Assembly (NCBI GenBank): GCA_014529385.2
Contig: CM043963.1
Span: 68,371,912-68,435,911, forward strand
Origin: Adiantum capillus-veneris
Taxonomy: Eukaryota > Streptophyta > Polypodiopsida > Polypodiales > Pteridaceae
DNA: 64,000 bases
Direction of reading: 5' to 3'
The notes beneath the pieces were generated by a model. That model did no database searches and was not told the origin of the DNA. It saw nothing but the letters and a program-made list of their open reading frames with translations. Numbering within the stretch: position 1 is the first letter of the stretch; each line of letters opens with the position of its first letter. Both the position numbers and the translations under genes were made by a program. Below are positions 55,763 to 64,000 of this stretch, in pieces.

Positions 55763-56166
55763 GTTGAGCTACCTCCACTGGGTTGAGTCCTTTGTTGCTG
55801 AGTCACCATCGCCATCGCCACCTTCTGGTTCTTGCTGTCGGTGGCCTACGACATCACTATCCAACTCGGCACCATTGGATATTGCAAAGACAGGTTCTTT
55901 CTCCCTACCTCTCTCCCCTTCCTATGTGCTATTAACTGTGTGCGCACCGAAGCCACTGCGTTATGGGGTTAGAGCACAATGGGAATAACACTCCAAGGGC
56001 CAAAGAGTGGTCGTTAGGATAAGATTAGAAGTCTCGCACCGCATGGTTGGAATAATTACTCCTTATGTGACCGTGCCTGAGTTTGGGCATAGTGAGTGAG
56101 TAGGCCTATATATCTATCATTGATAACATTAAATGCTTTGTTCTTATCCACCTATTCCGAATGCTT

Positions 56167-56234
56167 GGGTCAGAACCAAGCAAATAGGGCCCTTCAAAGA
56201 TTCTTGGGGCCCCTATTCGCTTGGTTCTGACTCA
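56167..56234. repeat. Foldback unit 2f
   Basis: GTCAGAACCAAGCAAATAGG pairs with its complement (CTATTCGCTTGGTTCTGAC) over about 25 bp including GGGCCC/GGGGCC. This is the strongest hairpin in the window. Confidence 0.85.
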
Positions 56235-56265
56235 AGTGACATCACCTTTTATGACATTAGCGCAT

Positions 56266-56333
56266 GGGACAGAACCAAGCGAATAGAGACCTTGAGGGGT
56301 ACTCGAGGCTCAATATTCGCTTGGTTATGACAC
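56266..56333. repeat. Foldback unit 2g
   Basis: GACAGAACCAAGCGAATA pairs with TATTCGCTTGGTTATGAC. It lies directly before the predicted splice acceptor of gene C, unit 2. Confidence 0.8.
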
Positions 56334-56350
56334 CAAATAGTTTTGGCTTG

Positions 56351-56948
56351 CTCTTTCTTTCAGTCATGGGGATCATAGTCCTGGAGACAAACGTTGTGGG
56401 CGAGGATACATCTGAAGAAAAACTATTCACATTCTTATACAATGCCTGTGCTCATCACCATGCACCAGAACTATCAGGAATGTTTAATGCAGAGTTGTCT
56501 ATATAGAGGATTATAGATTGCTCATTTGAGTACCTACAAACCCATTTGCAACAGTATGAGGCAGTCGCTTGTGAAAATTCCATGACAGTTGATGGCATGA
56601 GATATGTGCACTCAACCGACCTTGACCCTGACAAGAGTGCTTCAAGGAGACTGAATCGCTGTCTAGAAAAGTGTCCCTCCAATGCACTGCTTGTACAAGA
56701 CAGGTGTATGAAGCAATTCAAAAAGTGTCACTTAGTGGAATTCTACCACGGGTTTGTCTGTTACTTATACTTGCAGACGGATGGTGAGTCAGAGACATCC
56801 CAATCAACAACTTTTGGTAGTTGTCCATTGGCGCCAGAGGAAGAGGTAGAAGATGTGGAGGTGCAGTTCAACCCAGAAGAAGAGCGGGTAGAGGTATTAA
56901 AGGAAACATTTGATGCGGGCTTAACTCTTGCTTCTCTTGCGGATGCAG
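56351..56948 (+). pseudogene. Gene C, unit 2: 5' part, interrupted by a retrotransposon
   Basis: A predicted acceptor (CTTTCTTTCAG) is followed by an open frame with G-E-D-T-S-E-E-K-L-F, G-M-F-N-A-E-L-S-I, a TAG near 56503 and F-E-Y-L-Q. From 56546 it is open again through Q-D-R-C-M-K-Q-F-K-K-C and a Glu-rich tail (A-P-E-E-E-V-E-D-V). Order and motifs match gene C of unit 1. The frame enters the LTR of the element at 56949. Beyond the element, 63971-64000 continues in an open frame, so the gene runs past the window. Confidence 0.6.
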
Positions 56949-57159
56949 TGACAGGAGCAGAGCGAACCCCGAACCCCCGACGGCCTCTAAAACACCGGGG
57001 ACCGAATGGCACGCCTCGAGCCTGTCATGGTAAAGCAAACAGGGGGCACCACCTAGCTTCAGCGGCTAGGACGCAAACAACACACCACCATAACAAAGTT
57101 TTCATCCAAGAGAGATGGATGCTTGGGAGTAATGATGAAGAGGAAAGGGAATGAGATCA

Positions 57160-57194
<35 letters not shown>

Positions 57195-58504
57195 GGGAGG
57201 GAGTATAGCGGCTTAGTACTTAGGCACCACAAAAGGATGGCGAATCCGCACACCCTTCACACATACACAAGCTCACTCCAAACACAAGATTAGGTGGCGA
57301 TTCCGCACACCTCACATAGGCAAAACATTGCAAGAAAACATACTCACAAAACCTCAAGCTTTATTTAGAGAATAAGGCGATGAAATGGGGAGCATAGGGT
57401 AGGGGAATGAGAAGGGAGAGAGTGGTAGAGCACATGGTGGATAGGTGGGAGTTGATGGCGAAGAATCGCACGAGGGTTATGGCTATCATCCTTCATTTAG
57501 TTGCCCTTCATCTTCCATAGCCAAGGGTGTAGAGGTCATGCTCAAGACAAGCATGGTGATTGCGGTGATGGTGATGGTGTGGATGTGTGTGTGTGCACTA
57601 GGCACACACAGTGCATAGTGTGTTCTTTGGTGATGTTGTGTGTTTTTGTGTGATGGTGACCCCTCTTTATATAGGGGAGGAGGGGGGAGAAGTTCTCGAA
57701 TTTAGAAATGAAGAAATCATTATCTACATAGGCCATGTGAGTGTGGGCCCCACTTGTCTGGCTGTGTGTATATGTGCCAGAACAACAGTCTCATGAGAGA
57801 GAGACTAAGAGAGAGAGATGGGTTGATGAAAAAACATGAGAGGTGACATGGAGAATAAAGTAATTACAAGAGGGGAGAGAGGGGAGTGTGTTCAGAGGTG
57901 AATCTGTGTGTAGATGTGTGTGAACACAAGAAAAATCAGGTAACCACCGGGTGGGGATGGGTCTGTGGGCACCTTTTTCAGTGAAACTGAGTGTGTGTGA
58001 GTGTGGGGGAGGTTATTTAGCTACAAGACAAGAGACATGGCGCCCTTTAGAGAGAGAGGGGGATATTTGGGTCATGGGATATGATAGGAGAGAGAAAGAG
58101 AGGGTGGGGTATACTATTTTGGAAGATAGGGTAAGTTGCATGTGAGTTGGTGCATTATTGGTGAGTTATAATGCATTATTGGTGAGAGGTGGGGTAGCTT
58201 GAGGGGAGAGAGAAAGGAGAAAGGACAAGGGGAAGAGAGAGGGGGTTGACCTTTTGAGTGGAGGAGAGGAAAAGGGACACACGGCGGGACATCAATGAAG
58301 AAAAAGGAGGCAAGGTGGGGATGGGCTGCCCCGCAGGCATGAGGTGGCCTATTTTACCTTTCTTATATATTTACATAATCATACTTTATTTTTTTCTTAC
58401 TTTTTCCAATGCCTTTTATCACTCCCTCCCTAAGAGGGGGTTTTCATGGGGTGGGGATGAGAGAAGAGGGGTATGGGAGCTTGGCTTGTGAAAATCCCCC
58501 ATCA
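56949..58504 (-). repeat. 3' LTR (left) of the gag-only element
   Basis: Matches 62398-63970 throughout. It contains a (GA)n run near 57162-57191, longer in the other copy, and TATA-like CCTCTTTATATAGG at about 57662. Confidence 0.9.
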
Positions 58505-59673
58505 TTAGCCCTCCCCTTTTGGCTAGAGGCATTGATGTCTCTAGCTCTGTTTCTTCTTCGGCTTAGCTGTAGGATCCGATATCGAGTTGCCTTTTGAACT
58601 AGCCATTCCATTTGGCCATTGGTGAGATTTCTGGGATATTCGTTGATCTGTAACAGGTCCGGGTGATAGCTTGTTTCTTGGAATAGTGTCGGTTGATTAA
58701 AGGGGAAGCCCATGGCTTCCAGAACTTTGTGCCAGTGTCCTCTTGGATCCCAAGTGAAAAATAGGATCATTGTCTGCAGTGTCCGAACAATAAAATTTGC
58801 ATGCCAAATTGGACCAAATTTGTAACCACCAGTAGCGAGAGGGGAAATGAGCATCTTGGCTCCTGCAAAGACAGAACCGAAAATTATGATTCCCAAGAGT
58901 GTACCAAGAATCCACCATATATGGCCGCCTTGTTGGTGTGGTGAGCTCAAGTTGTCTCCAGAGTCCTGCTTACTACCATGACTAGAAAAAACTGCAAGCA
59001 TATCATGCTTCTTTTGGGTGTGCTCAAACATGTCAGCTTTCTTTACTGATGCTAATAGAAGGCCACCTACCTTACGGCTTAAATTCAAGCGTAATCCACT
59101 TACCTTTCTCCAAAGAGAGGATGCACTATTTGTAAAAAATTGTACCAAATTGCAAATGAGGTCTTCCTTCTTGCATTCTATTAGGCTTTTGTCTATCCAT
59201 GGCTCCTTTGCTCTTATCTCCATGCTAATCTTCTCTCTATATGTTATAGCGGCTAGCCATAGCCATAGGTCTGATGCATCCCATGCAAACACAATGCTGT
59301 GTTGTGGAGGAGTTTGGAACATCCTTAAAAGGTTGGCAACATATTGATCATCAAAATTACTCTGAACACCCTCACATAAAATGGAGGCATTACCCATATC
59401 CAAGTTTATAACACCCTTCAGTAGACTAGAGGCATTACCCATCTCTAAGTCTATAACACTACACAATAAAGTCTTGCTCGGCTGCCAAGCCTCTGGAGAA
59501 ATATCCAACTCCAAAACTTCAGTCATACTTACCTCTTCGTTATGGTCCTCTAGTGAAACTGCCTTGATGCAAGATTCCTTTAGCTTGCTGCACTGTCCTG
59601 GGTCCATGCTGGTGCACAGGCTTCCGTTTTCAAAGCCCTCCCCTTTGCTTGATATGTTGCCCACCTTCTGCAA
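58444..59673 (-). CDS. 409-codon ORF of unknown function after gag, with one membrane-like segment
   Basis: Same reading frame as gag, separated from it only by a UAG and six further codons before its own Met. It is acidic in the first third and has a repeated D-L/M-G-N-A-S motif. A strongly hydrophobic segment lies about residues 248-272 (W-W-I-L-G-T-L-L-G-I-I-I-F-G). A Lys/Arg-rich end (L-S-R-R-R-N-R-A-R) reaches into the LTR. There are no protease, RT or integrase motifs. One possible membrane helix late in the protein recalls env-like ORFs, but no signal peptide is seen. The open frame over 1.2 kb argues for selection or recent insertion. Confidence 0.6.
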   Translation of the reverse strand: MQKVGNISSKGEGFENGSLCTSMDPGQCSKLKESCIKAVSLEDHNEEVSMTEVLELDISPEAWQPSKTLLCSVIDLEMGNASSLLKGVINLDMGNASILCEGVQSNFDDQYVANLLRMFQTPPQHSIVFAWDASDLWLWLAAITYREKISMEIRAKEPWIDKSLIECKKEDLICNLVQFFTNSASSLWRKVSGLRLNLSRKVGGLLLASVKKADMFEHTQKKHDMLAVFSSHGSKQDSGDNLSSPHQQGGHIWWILGTLLGIIIFGSVFAGAKMLISPLATGGYKFGPIWHANFIVRTLQTMILFFTWDPRGHWHKVLEAMGFPFNQPTLFQETSYHPDLLQINEYPRNLTNGQMEWLVQKATRYRILQLSRRRNRARDINASSQKGRANDGGFSQAKLPYPSSLIPTP

Positions 59674-59688
59674 AGCCTTGCTAGCAGG

Positions 59689-61020
59689 CTAGTCTTCCTC
59701 TTCTCTTGTATCTTTCATGCCCTTTGCATTCCTCTTACTTTGACGAGGCCTAATCAACACTTTACACATTCTTACCCTTAATGCCCAATGTTGTCGATTG
59801 ATCTCTTTGGTGCCTATTTCATTCAAGGTTAAAGATGTACTCACATTTGTAACACAATTTTCTTGACTTACCTCCCCCACCTGGGTAGCATCTTTTGATT
59901 CTTTAACCTCTTGTTCCACTGCTTCAGTTCTTTGAATAAACTTCTCGCTTGATCCTTCTTCGGTTACCTTCATCTTGACCTCTTCTGCAAGACCAATGAT
60001 ACTTGGTGTGCGGGTACCAATTGATGGTGGGTGTAGGATGATTGTAAGTGGTGATTGTGGCGGTGGTTGCATTGGTGACTGGCATTGAATTGGTGTGGCT
60101 AGCTGTGGCTGCACCGCTGGTGGTGGGATTTGAACAGGTGGGATTGGTTGCCTGAGTGGCGGAGGTCTTGCTCTTGGTGGAGAGATCTGATTCTGTCTCC
60201 CCCCTCTATTGAAATTCTGCCTCCTCGGGTGTGGGCAGTAGTACATTTCATGGCCATCTTCCCCGTAGTTGTAACAGTGGTACTCTGGGTTCTGCCTTCG
60301 TTGTCCTCTTCCTTGTTCTGGGTTTCTGCCAGGTGTATGCCCTTGCTGCACCAGATGCACAGATAAACTCTCTAGTTGGGTGGTGATACGACTCAGCAGG
60401 TCTTGCTCTTCTGATGCCTCCTGCGGTTGGACTCTATGATTGGCTGTTGCAGTCACTGGGGTTAGTTGTATCGAGCTTGTTTCCTCTGACTCGTTTACTC
60501 TTGCTTGCATGCGTAGCTTCTTGTCTTTAAGGCGGGCTACTTTGACTGCCAACTCATATGTTGCAGGAAACCTTCCCTTCACCTTCTCTCTAAGCGGCGA
60601 CCATAGACCAGCAATGAAATGGTCCTTTTTTAGGAAATTAGGCGCTCCTTCACCTTCCTCCAGTGAAGCAACCCATCTCTCCCATAAGTCCACAAATTTG
60701 GACTCGTAGGTGGCATACTCCAGCAGGCCTCCTTGCTTTAATTCTGTCAGTAACTGCCATAGCCTCTCCGAGGTTGTGCCTCCACCAAACCTCTTTACAA
60801 AAGTAGCCATTAACACATCCCATGCATTCTTGGTGGCCTGGGGCAATGCATTATACCAGGACTTGGCCTCTACTTTCATCAGTAGAGGAAAAATTCTAAG
60901 TCGTGAAGCATCATCATCTTTGTTGGAGACGATACAAGCAATGTCGAAATCATCCAAAAAGTTGGTGGTGAGATCCTCTCCCTTCTTTCCACTGAACGTG
61001 GGGAAAGAAACACTTGCCAT
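59689..61020 (-). CDS. gag: gag protein of the gag-only element
   Basis: 443 codons from ATG 61020. The capsid domain has W-Y-N-A-L-P, W-D-V-L-M-A-T-F-V-K-R-F and F-V-D-L-W-E-R-W. A Pro/Gln-rich region then leads to a zinc-knuckle-like sequence C-Y-N-Y-x4-H-x4-C (about 60250-60290), with the second Cys replaced by Tyr. An acidic/basic tail follows. The ORF ends at a TAG (59689-59691). It probably forms particles when another element supplies pol. Confidence 0.85.
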   Translation of the reverse strand: MASVSFPTFSGKKGEDLTTNFLDDFDIACIVSNKDDDASRLRIFPLLMKVEAKSWYNALPQATKNAWDVLMATFVKRFGGGTTSERLWQLLTELKQGGLLEYATYESKFVDLWERWVASLEEGEGAPNFLKKDHFIAGLWSPLREKVKGRFPATYELAVKVARLKDKKLRMQARVNESEETSSIQLTPVTATANHRVQPQEASEEQDLLSRITTQLESLSVHLVQQGHTPGRNPEQGRGQRRQNPEYHCYNYGEDGHEMYYCPHPRRQNFNRGGRQNQISPPRARPPPLRQPIPPVQIPPPAVQPQLATPIQCQSPMQPPPQSPLTIILHPPSIGTRTPSIIGLAEEVKMKVTEEGSSEKFIQRTEAVEQEVKESKDATQVGEVSQENCVTNVSTSLTLNEIGTKEINRQHWALRVRMCKVLIRPRQSKRNAKGMKDTREEED

Positions 61021-61342
61021 GACTCAGGAAATTACAAACCTCTTTTTTTCTTTTTTTCTTTTTTTTTAACATTACATTAACAGTGCGGCTCATAGCAGCT
61101 TTTTTACAGGGGTGGGTGGATAGGTTAAAACAAGATAAAGATAGAAACATTAAAGGAATGATGGTAATCTAATATGGGGAGAATGATAAGGTTCGGGGAA
61201 TTGAGGATTTCTCCTAGTACCGCCGCACCGAATAGGTGTACGATCTTCTGTTGGTAGAAGACTTTACTATCTACATAGATATTCACATGCATATGCTGCA
61301 AGAATCTGAACGGGAATGCCGTTGGCCCGTTTTCCATCATGC

Positions 61343-62322
61343 ACAAAGGATGAAATACTTACTTATACTCTTATCGTGCCAGTGTTGATGAGTCGGCACA
61401 TCCACAAGAGGTCGTCGCCTTTCATGGGCTCTACCTTTCCTTCGTTGCTCAGCACGTACGGGGTTATGGCGACGCGTTTGACCACTCCCAGCCTCTTGGC
61501 TAACAACAATTGCAGGTAATTTCCGTAGTCGGTGTGTTGCATGAATTCTACTCCATTCAGTTGCAACTCGTCCCCAGCCCACTGGGTTTCTCCCGTGGTA
61601 GAGAGCTTCTTCAGGATAAGTTGTACAGGGAGAGGAGGAAGATCCTCCACTCTCTTTCCAAAACAGCGAGAGCAGTAGCCGAACCACTCTTCTCTAGGAC
61701 ATGGGAATCTTCTTACCACTTCTTCTTCCGGATTGTCGAAGTGGATTGGTGGCACTCGCATGCGTCGTGCAAATCGGTAGGCGACCTTTCGCCGCTTAGC
61801 TTCGGATAACCTCCTCTTTGGAAAACTGGGTACAACCCGGATTTCTGAGCTTGAAGCACTTGCTTGGCCCGATGCTTCTCCCTTCGGGGTCATGTGTTTC
61901 CAGACTGGCTTATCTTCTCCTTGCCTTTGGCTCGAGCAGCCCCTTTAGGCCACTTTGGAGTTATAACTTTGACTGTAGTTTCTTTAGGGAAAAGAGGTCT
62001 CACCGTTTGCTTCCCTTCCTTGATGTGAATGACTTCTTTGCGATGAATGTCGATGTAGATGACTTCATCCCTTTCGCTGCCTTCGTTGTTGGCACTCATT
62101 GACAGTGTGCCTTGGTTGACAACAGTGATGGCACTTCACCGACCTCCCACCTGATGCTCTCAATTTATAGTTAGAACGAGCGACACGAGATGGAGAATTT
62201 ACCTCTTGAATGTTGACGACACTGCAGCCTGGCAGTAGCACCTCAACGAAGGCGGCTAGTGCCTCCTTCGTCTCTTCTTCTTCCGTCCTCCAGTTAAAAA
62301 AATCCTTCAGCCATTCGTCCAT
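61343..62322 (-). pseudogene. 5' ORF of the gag-only element, with CCHC zinc knuckle
   Basis: It starts at ATG 62322, about 50 bp after the primer-binding site. It has an acidic helical start (D-E-W-L-K-D-F-F-N-W) and a C-H-H-C-x4-H-x4-C zinc knuckle. The frame then breaks at least twice before ORF 61893-61363, which is basic and contains F-D-N-P-E-E-E-V-V-R-R-F and C-S-R-C. An extra ORF before gag is known in Ogre-type Tat elements, so this position is suggestive. I do not recognise the protein. Confidence 0.5.
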
Positions 62323-62372
62323 GATTGATAGTGGGCGTCACTTTCAGCATTGTAAACTGAAGGGTCTTAGAA

Positions 62373-62396
62373 AGCCCTCCTCAGTGGGGGCACCAA
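62373..62396 (-). other. Primer-binding site of the gag-only element
   Basis: On the minus strand, TGGTGCCCCCACTGAGGA follows the LTR end (GTCA) after TT. The 18-mer equals that of the Tat element at 26508. Confidence 0.85.
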
Positions 62397-62397
62397 A

Positions 62398-62608
62398 TGA
62401 CGGGAGCAAAGCGAACCCCGAACCCCCGACGGCCTCTAAAACACCGGGAACCGAATGGCGCGCCTTGAGCCTGTCACGGTAAAGCAAACAGGGGGCACCA
62501 CCTAGCTTCAGCGGCTAGGACGCAAACAACACACCACCATAACAAAGTTTTCATCCAAGAGAGATGGATGCTTGGGAGTAATGATGAAGAGGAAATGGAA
62601 TGAGATCA

Positions 62609-62659
<51 letters not shown>

Positions 62660-63970
62660 GGGAGAGAGTATAGCGGCTTAGTACTTAGGCACCACAAAAG
62701 GATGGCGAATCCGCACACCCTTCACACATACACAAGCTCACTCCAAACACAAGATTAGGTGGCGATTCCGCACACCTCACATGGGCAAAACATTGCAAGA
62801 AAACATACTCACAAAACCTAAGGCCATATTTAGATAATAAGGCAATGAAATGGGGAGCATAGGGTAGGGGAATGAGAAGGGAGAGAGTGGTAGAGCACAT
62901 GGCGGATAGGTGGGAGTTGATGGCGAAGAATCGCACGAGGGTTATGGCCATCATCTTTCATTTAGTTGCCCTTCATCTTCCATAGCCAAGGGTGTAGAGG
63001 TCATGCTCAAGACAAGCATGGTGATTGCGGTGATGGTGATGGTGTGGATGTGTGTGTGTGTGCACTAGGCACACACAGTGCATAGTGTGTTCTTTGGTGA
63101 TGTTGTGTGTTTTTGTGTGATGGTGACCCCTCTTTATATAGGGGAGGAGGGGGGAGAAATTCTCGAATTTAGAAATGAAGAAATCATTATCTACATAGGC
63201 CATGTGACTGTGGGCCCCACTTGTCTGGCTGTGTGTATATGTGCCAGAACAACAGTCTCATGAGAGAGAGACTAAGAGAGAGAGATGGGTTGATGAAAAA
63301 AAGTGAGAGGTGACATGGAGAATAAAGTAATTACAAGAGGGGAGAGAGGGGAGTGTGTTCAGAGGTGAATCTGTGTGTAGATGTGTGTGAACACAAGAAA
63401 AATCATGTAACCACCGGGTGGGGATGGGTCTGTGGGCACCTTTTTCAGTGAAACTGAGTGTGTGTGAGTGTGGGGGAGGTTATTTAGCTACAAGACAAGA
63501 GACATGGCACCCTTTAGAGAGAGAGGGGGTTATTTGGGTCATGGGATATGATAGGAGAGAGAAAGAGGGGGTGGGGTATACTATTTTGGAAGATAGGGTA
63601 AGTTGCATGTGAGTTGGTGCATTATTGGTGAGTTATAATGCATTATTGGTGAGAGGTGGGGTAGCTTGAGGGGAGAGAGAAAGGAGAAAGGACAAGGGGA
63701 AGAGAGAGGGGGTTGACCTTTGAGTGGAGGAGAGGAAAAGGGACACACGGCGGGACATCAATGAAGAAAAAGGAGGCAAGGTGGGGATGGGCTGCCCCGT
63801 AGGCATGAGGTGGCCTATTTTACCTTTCTTATATATTTACATAATCATACTTTATTTTTTTCTTACTTTTTCCAATGCCTTTTATCACTCCCTCCCTAAG
63901 AGGGGGTTTTCATGGGGTGGGGACGAGAGAAGAGGGGTATGGGAGCTTGGCTTGTGAAAAGCCCTCATCA
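62398..63970 (-). repeat. 5' LTR (right) of the gag-only element
   Basis: Begins TGACGGGAGC and ends CCTCATCA on the plus strand. A (GA)n run near 62610-62655 is longer than in the left LTR, which explains most of the length difference. Confidence 0.9.
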
Positions 63971-64000
63971 GTAGCAATAGGGCGCAAGCAAGAAAGCCCA

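Larger units (their letters stand above)
56949..63970 (-). mobile_element. Non-autonomous LTR retrotransposon: gag plus unknown ORF, no pol
   Basis: LTRs at 56949-58504 and 62398-63970 (1.56-1.57 kb), nearly identical. On the minus strand they start TGATG and end GTCA. A primer-binding site follows the right LTR and a purine tract (AAAAGGGGAGGGC) precedes the left one, so the element points leftward. Internal ORFs are a zinc-knuckle ORF, gag, and a 409-codon ORF. RT, RNase H, integrase and protease are absent. Such gag-only elements are known in plants (TR-GAG type). The flanks GCAG and GTAG could be an imperfect target duplication. It sits in gene C. Confidence 0.85.

Noticed and set aside
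55441-55821. 126-codon minus-strand ORF rich in Arg, Lys and Trp
   Set aside because: It is generated by the 121-bp tandem duplication and its opposite frames. It has no similarity to the paired unit.
56264-56350. ATG at 56264 as the start of gene C, unit 2
   Set aside because: The first 25 codons lie in a foldback hairpin. A good splice acceptor at about 56350 marks the real exon start.

Overview
The window looks like nuclear DNA of a land plant with a large, repeat-rich genome. Plant-type LTR retrotransposons, short GT-AG introns (about 68-90 nt) and very long GA/CT/CA/TG microsatellites support this. A seed-free plant such as a fern is a reasonable guess but is not proven here. I see no rRNA, no confident tRNA, no CRISPR and no ordinary single-copy host gene. 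Almost everything is mobile or captured DNA in various states of decay.

Layout. 1-545: AT-rich 152-bp satellite. 2.4-7.6 kb: decayed Ty3/gypsy element of chromovirus type. 8.7-15.7 kb: remnant of an En/Spm-like DNA transposon (minus strand), split by a complete Ty1/copia element with 322-bp LTRs (8828-14065). 16.9-18.4 kb: internally deleted Ty3/gypsy fragment. 19.4-24.6 kb: intergenic DNA with microsatellites, two kinds of MITE-like elements and a 126-bp tandem repeat. 24.7-33.8 kb: long Tat-type Ty3/gypsy element with 1.8-kb LTRs and a second RNase H, sitting in a 61-bp minisatellite built on a palindrome. 35.6-37.4 kb: truncated copia fragment, minus strand.

37.4-64 kb is the most unusual part. 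I read it as two diverged copies of one roughly 12-kb multigene unit in direct tandem order. Each unit has gene B (+, unknown), gene D (-), and gene C (+, unknown). D begins with a histone-H3 fold that has CENH3-like features and continues into a ULP1/C48 SUMO-protease-like domain. The first unit also contains gene T (-), an RNase H-fold transposase-like pseudogene. D and C diverge from a shared intergenic region. In both units that region is filled with 63-68-bp hairpin-forming foldback repeats sharing a CAGTAC-AA core. B converges on D, and C converges on T. The first unit carries an intact 193-codon histone ORF. The second unit's histone is broken by in-frame stops, and its protease Cys codon reads Tyr. 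In unit 1, D also carries an acidic Pro/Glu repeat and an FCP1/NIF-like phosphatase domain.

A non-autonomous LTR retrotransposon (56949-63970, minus strand) interrupts the second gene C. It has a zinc-knuckle ORF, a gag ORF, and a further 409-codon ORF separated from gag only by an in-frame UAG. It has no recognisable pol, and it uses the same primer-binding site as the Tat element.

If the reading is right, the 12-kb unit is a large DNA transposon, or its tandem derivative, that carries a centromeric-type histone, a deSUMOylase-like enzyme and a transposase. I do not recognise this combination. All calls are from reading the sequence; no database search was possible.
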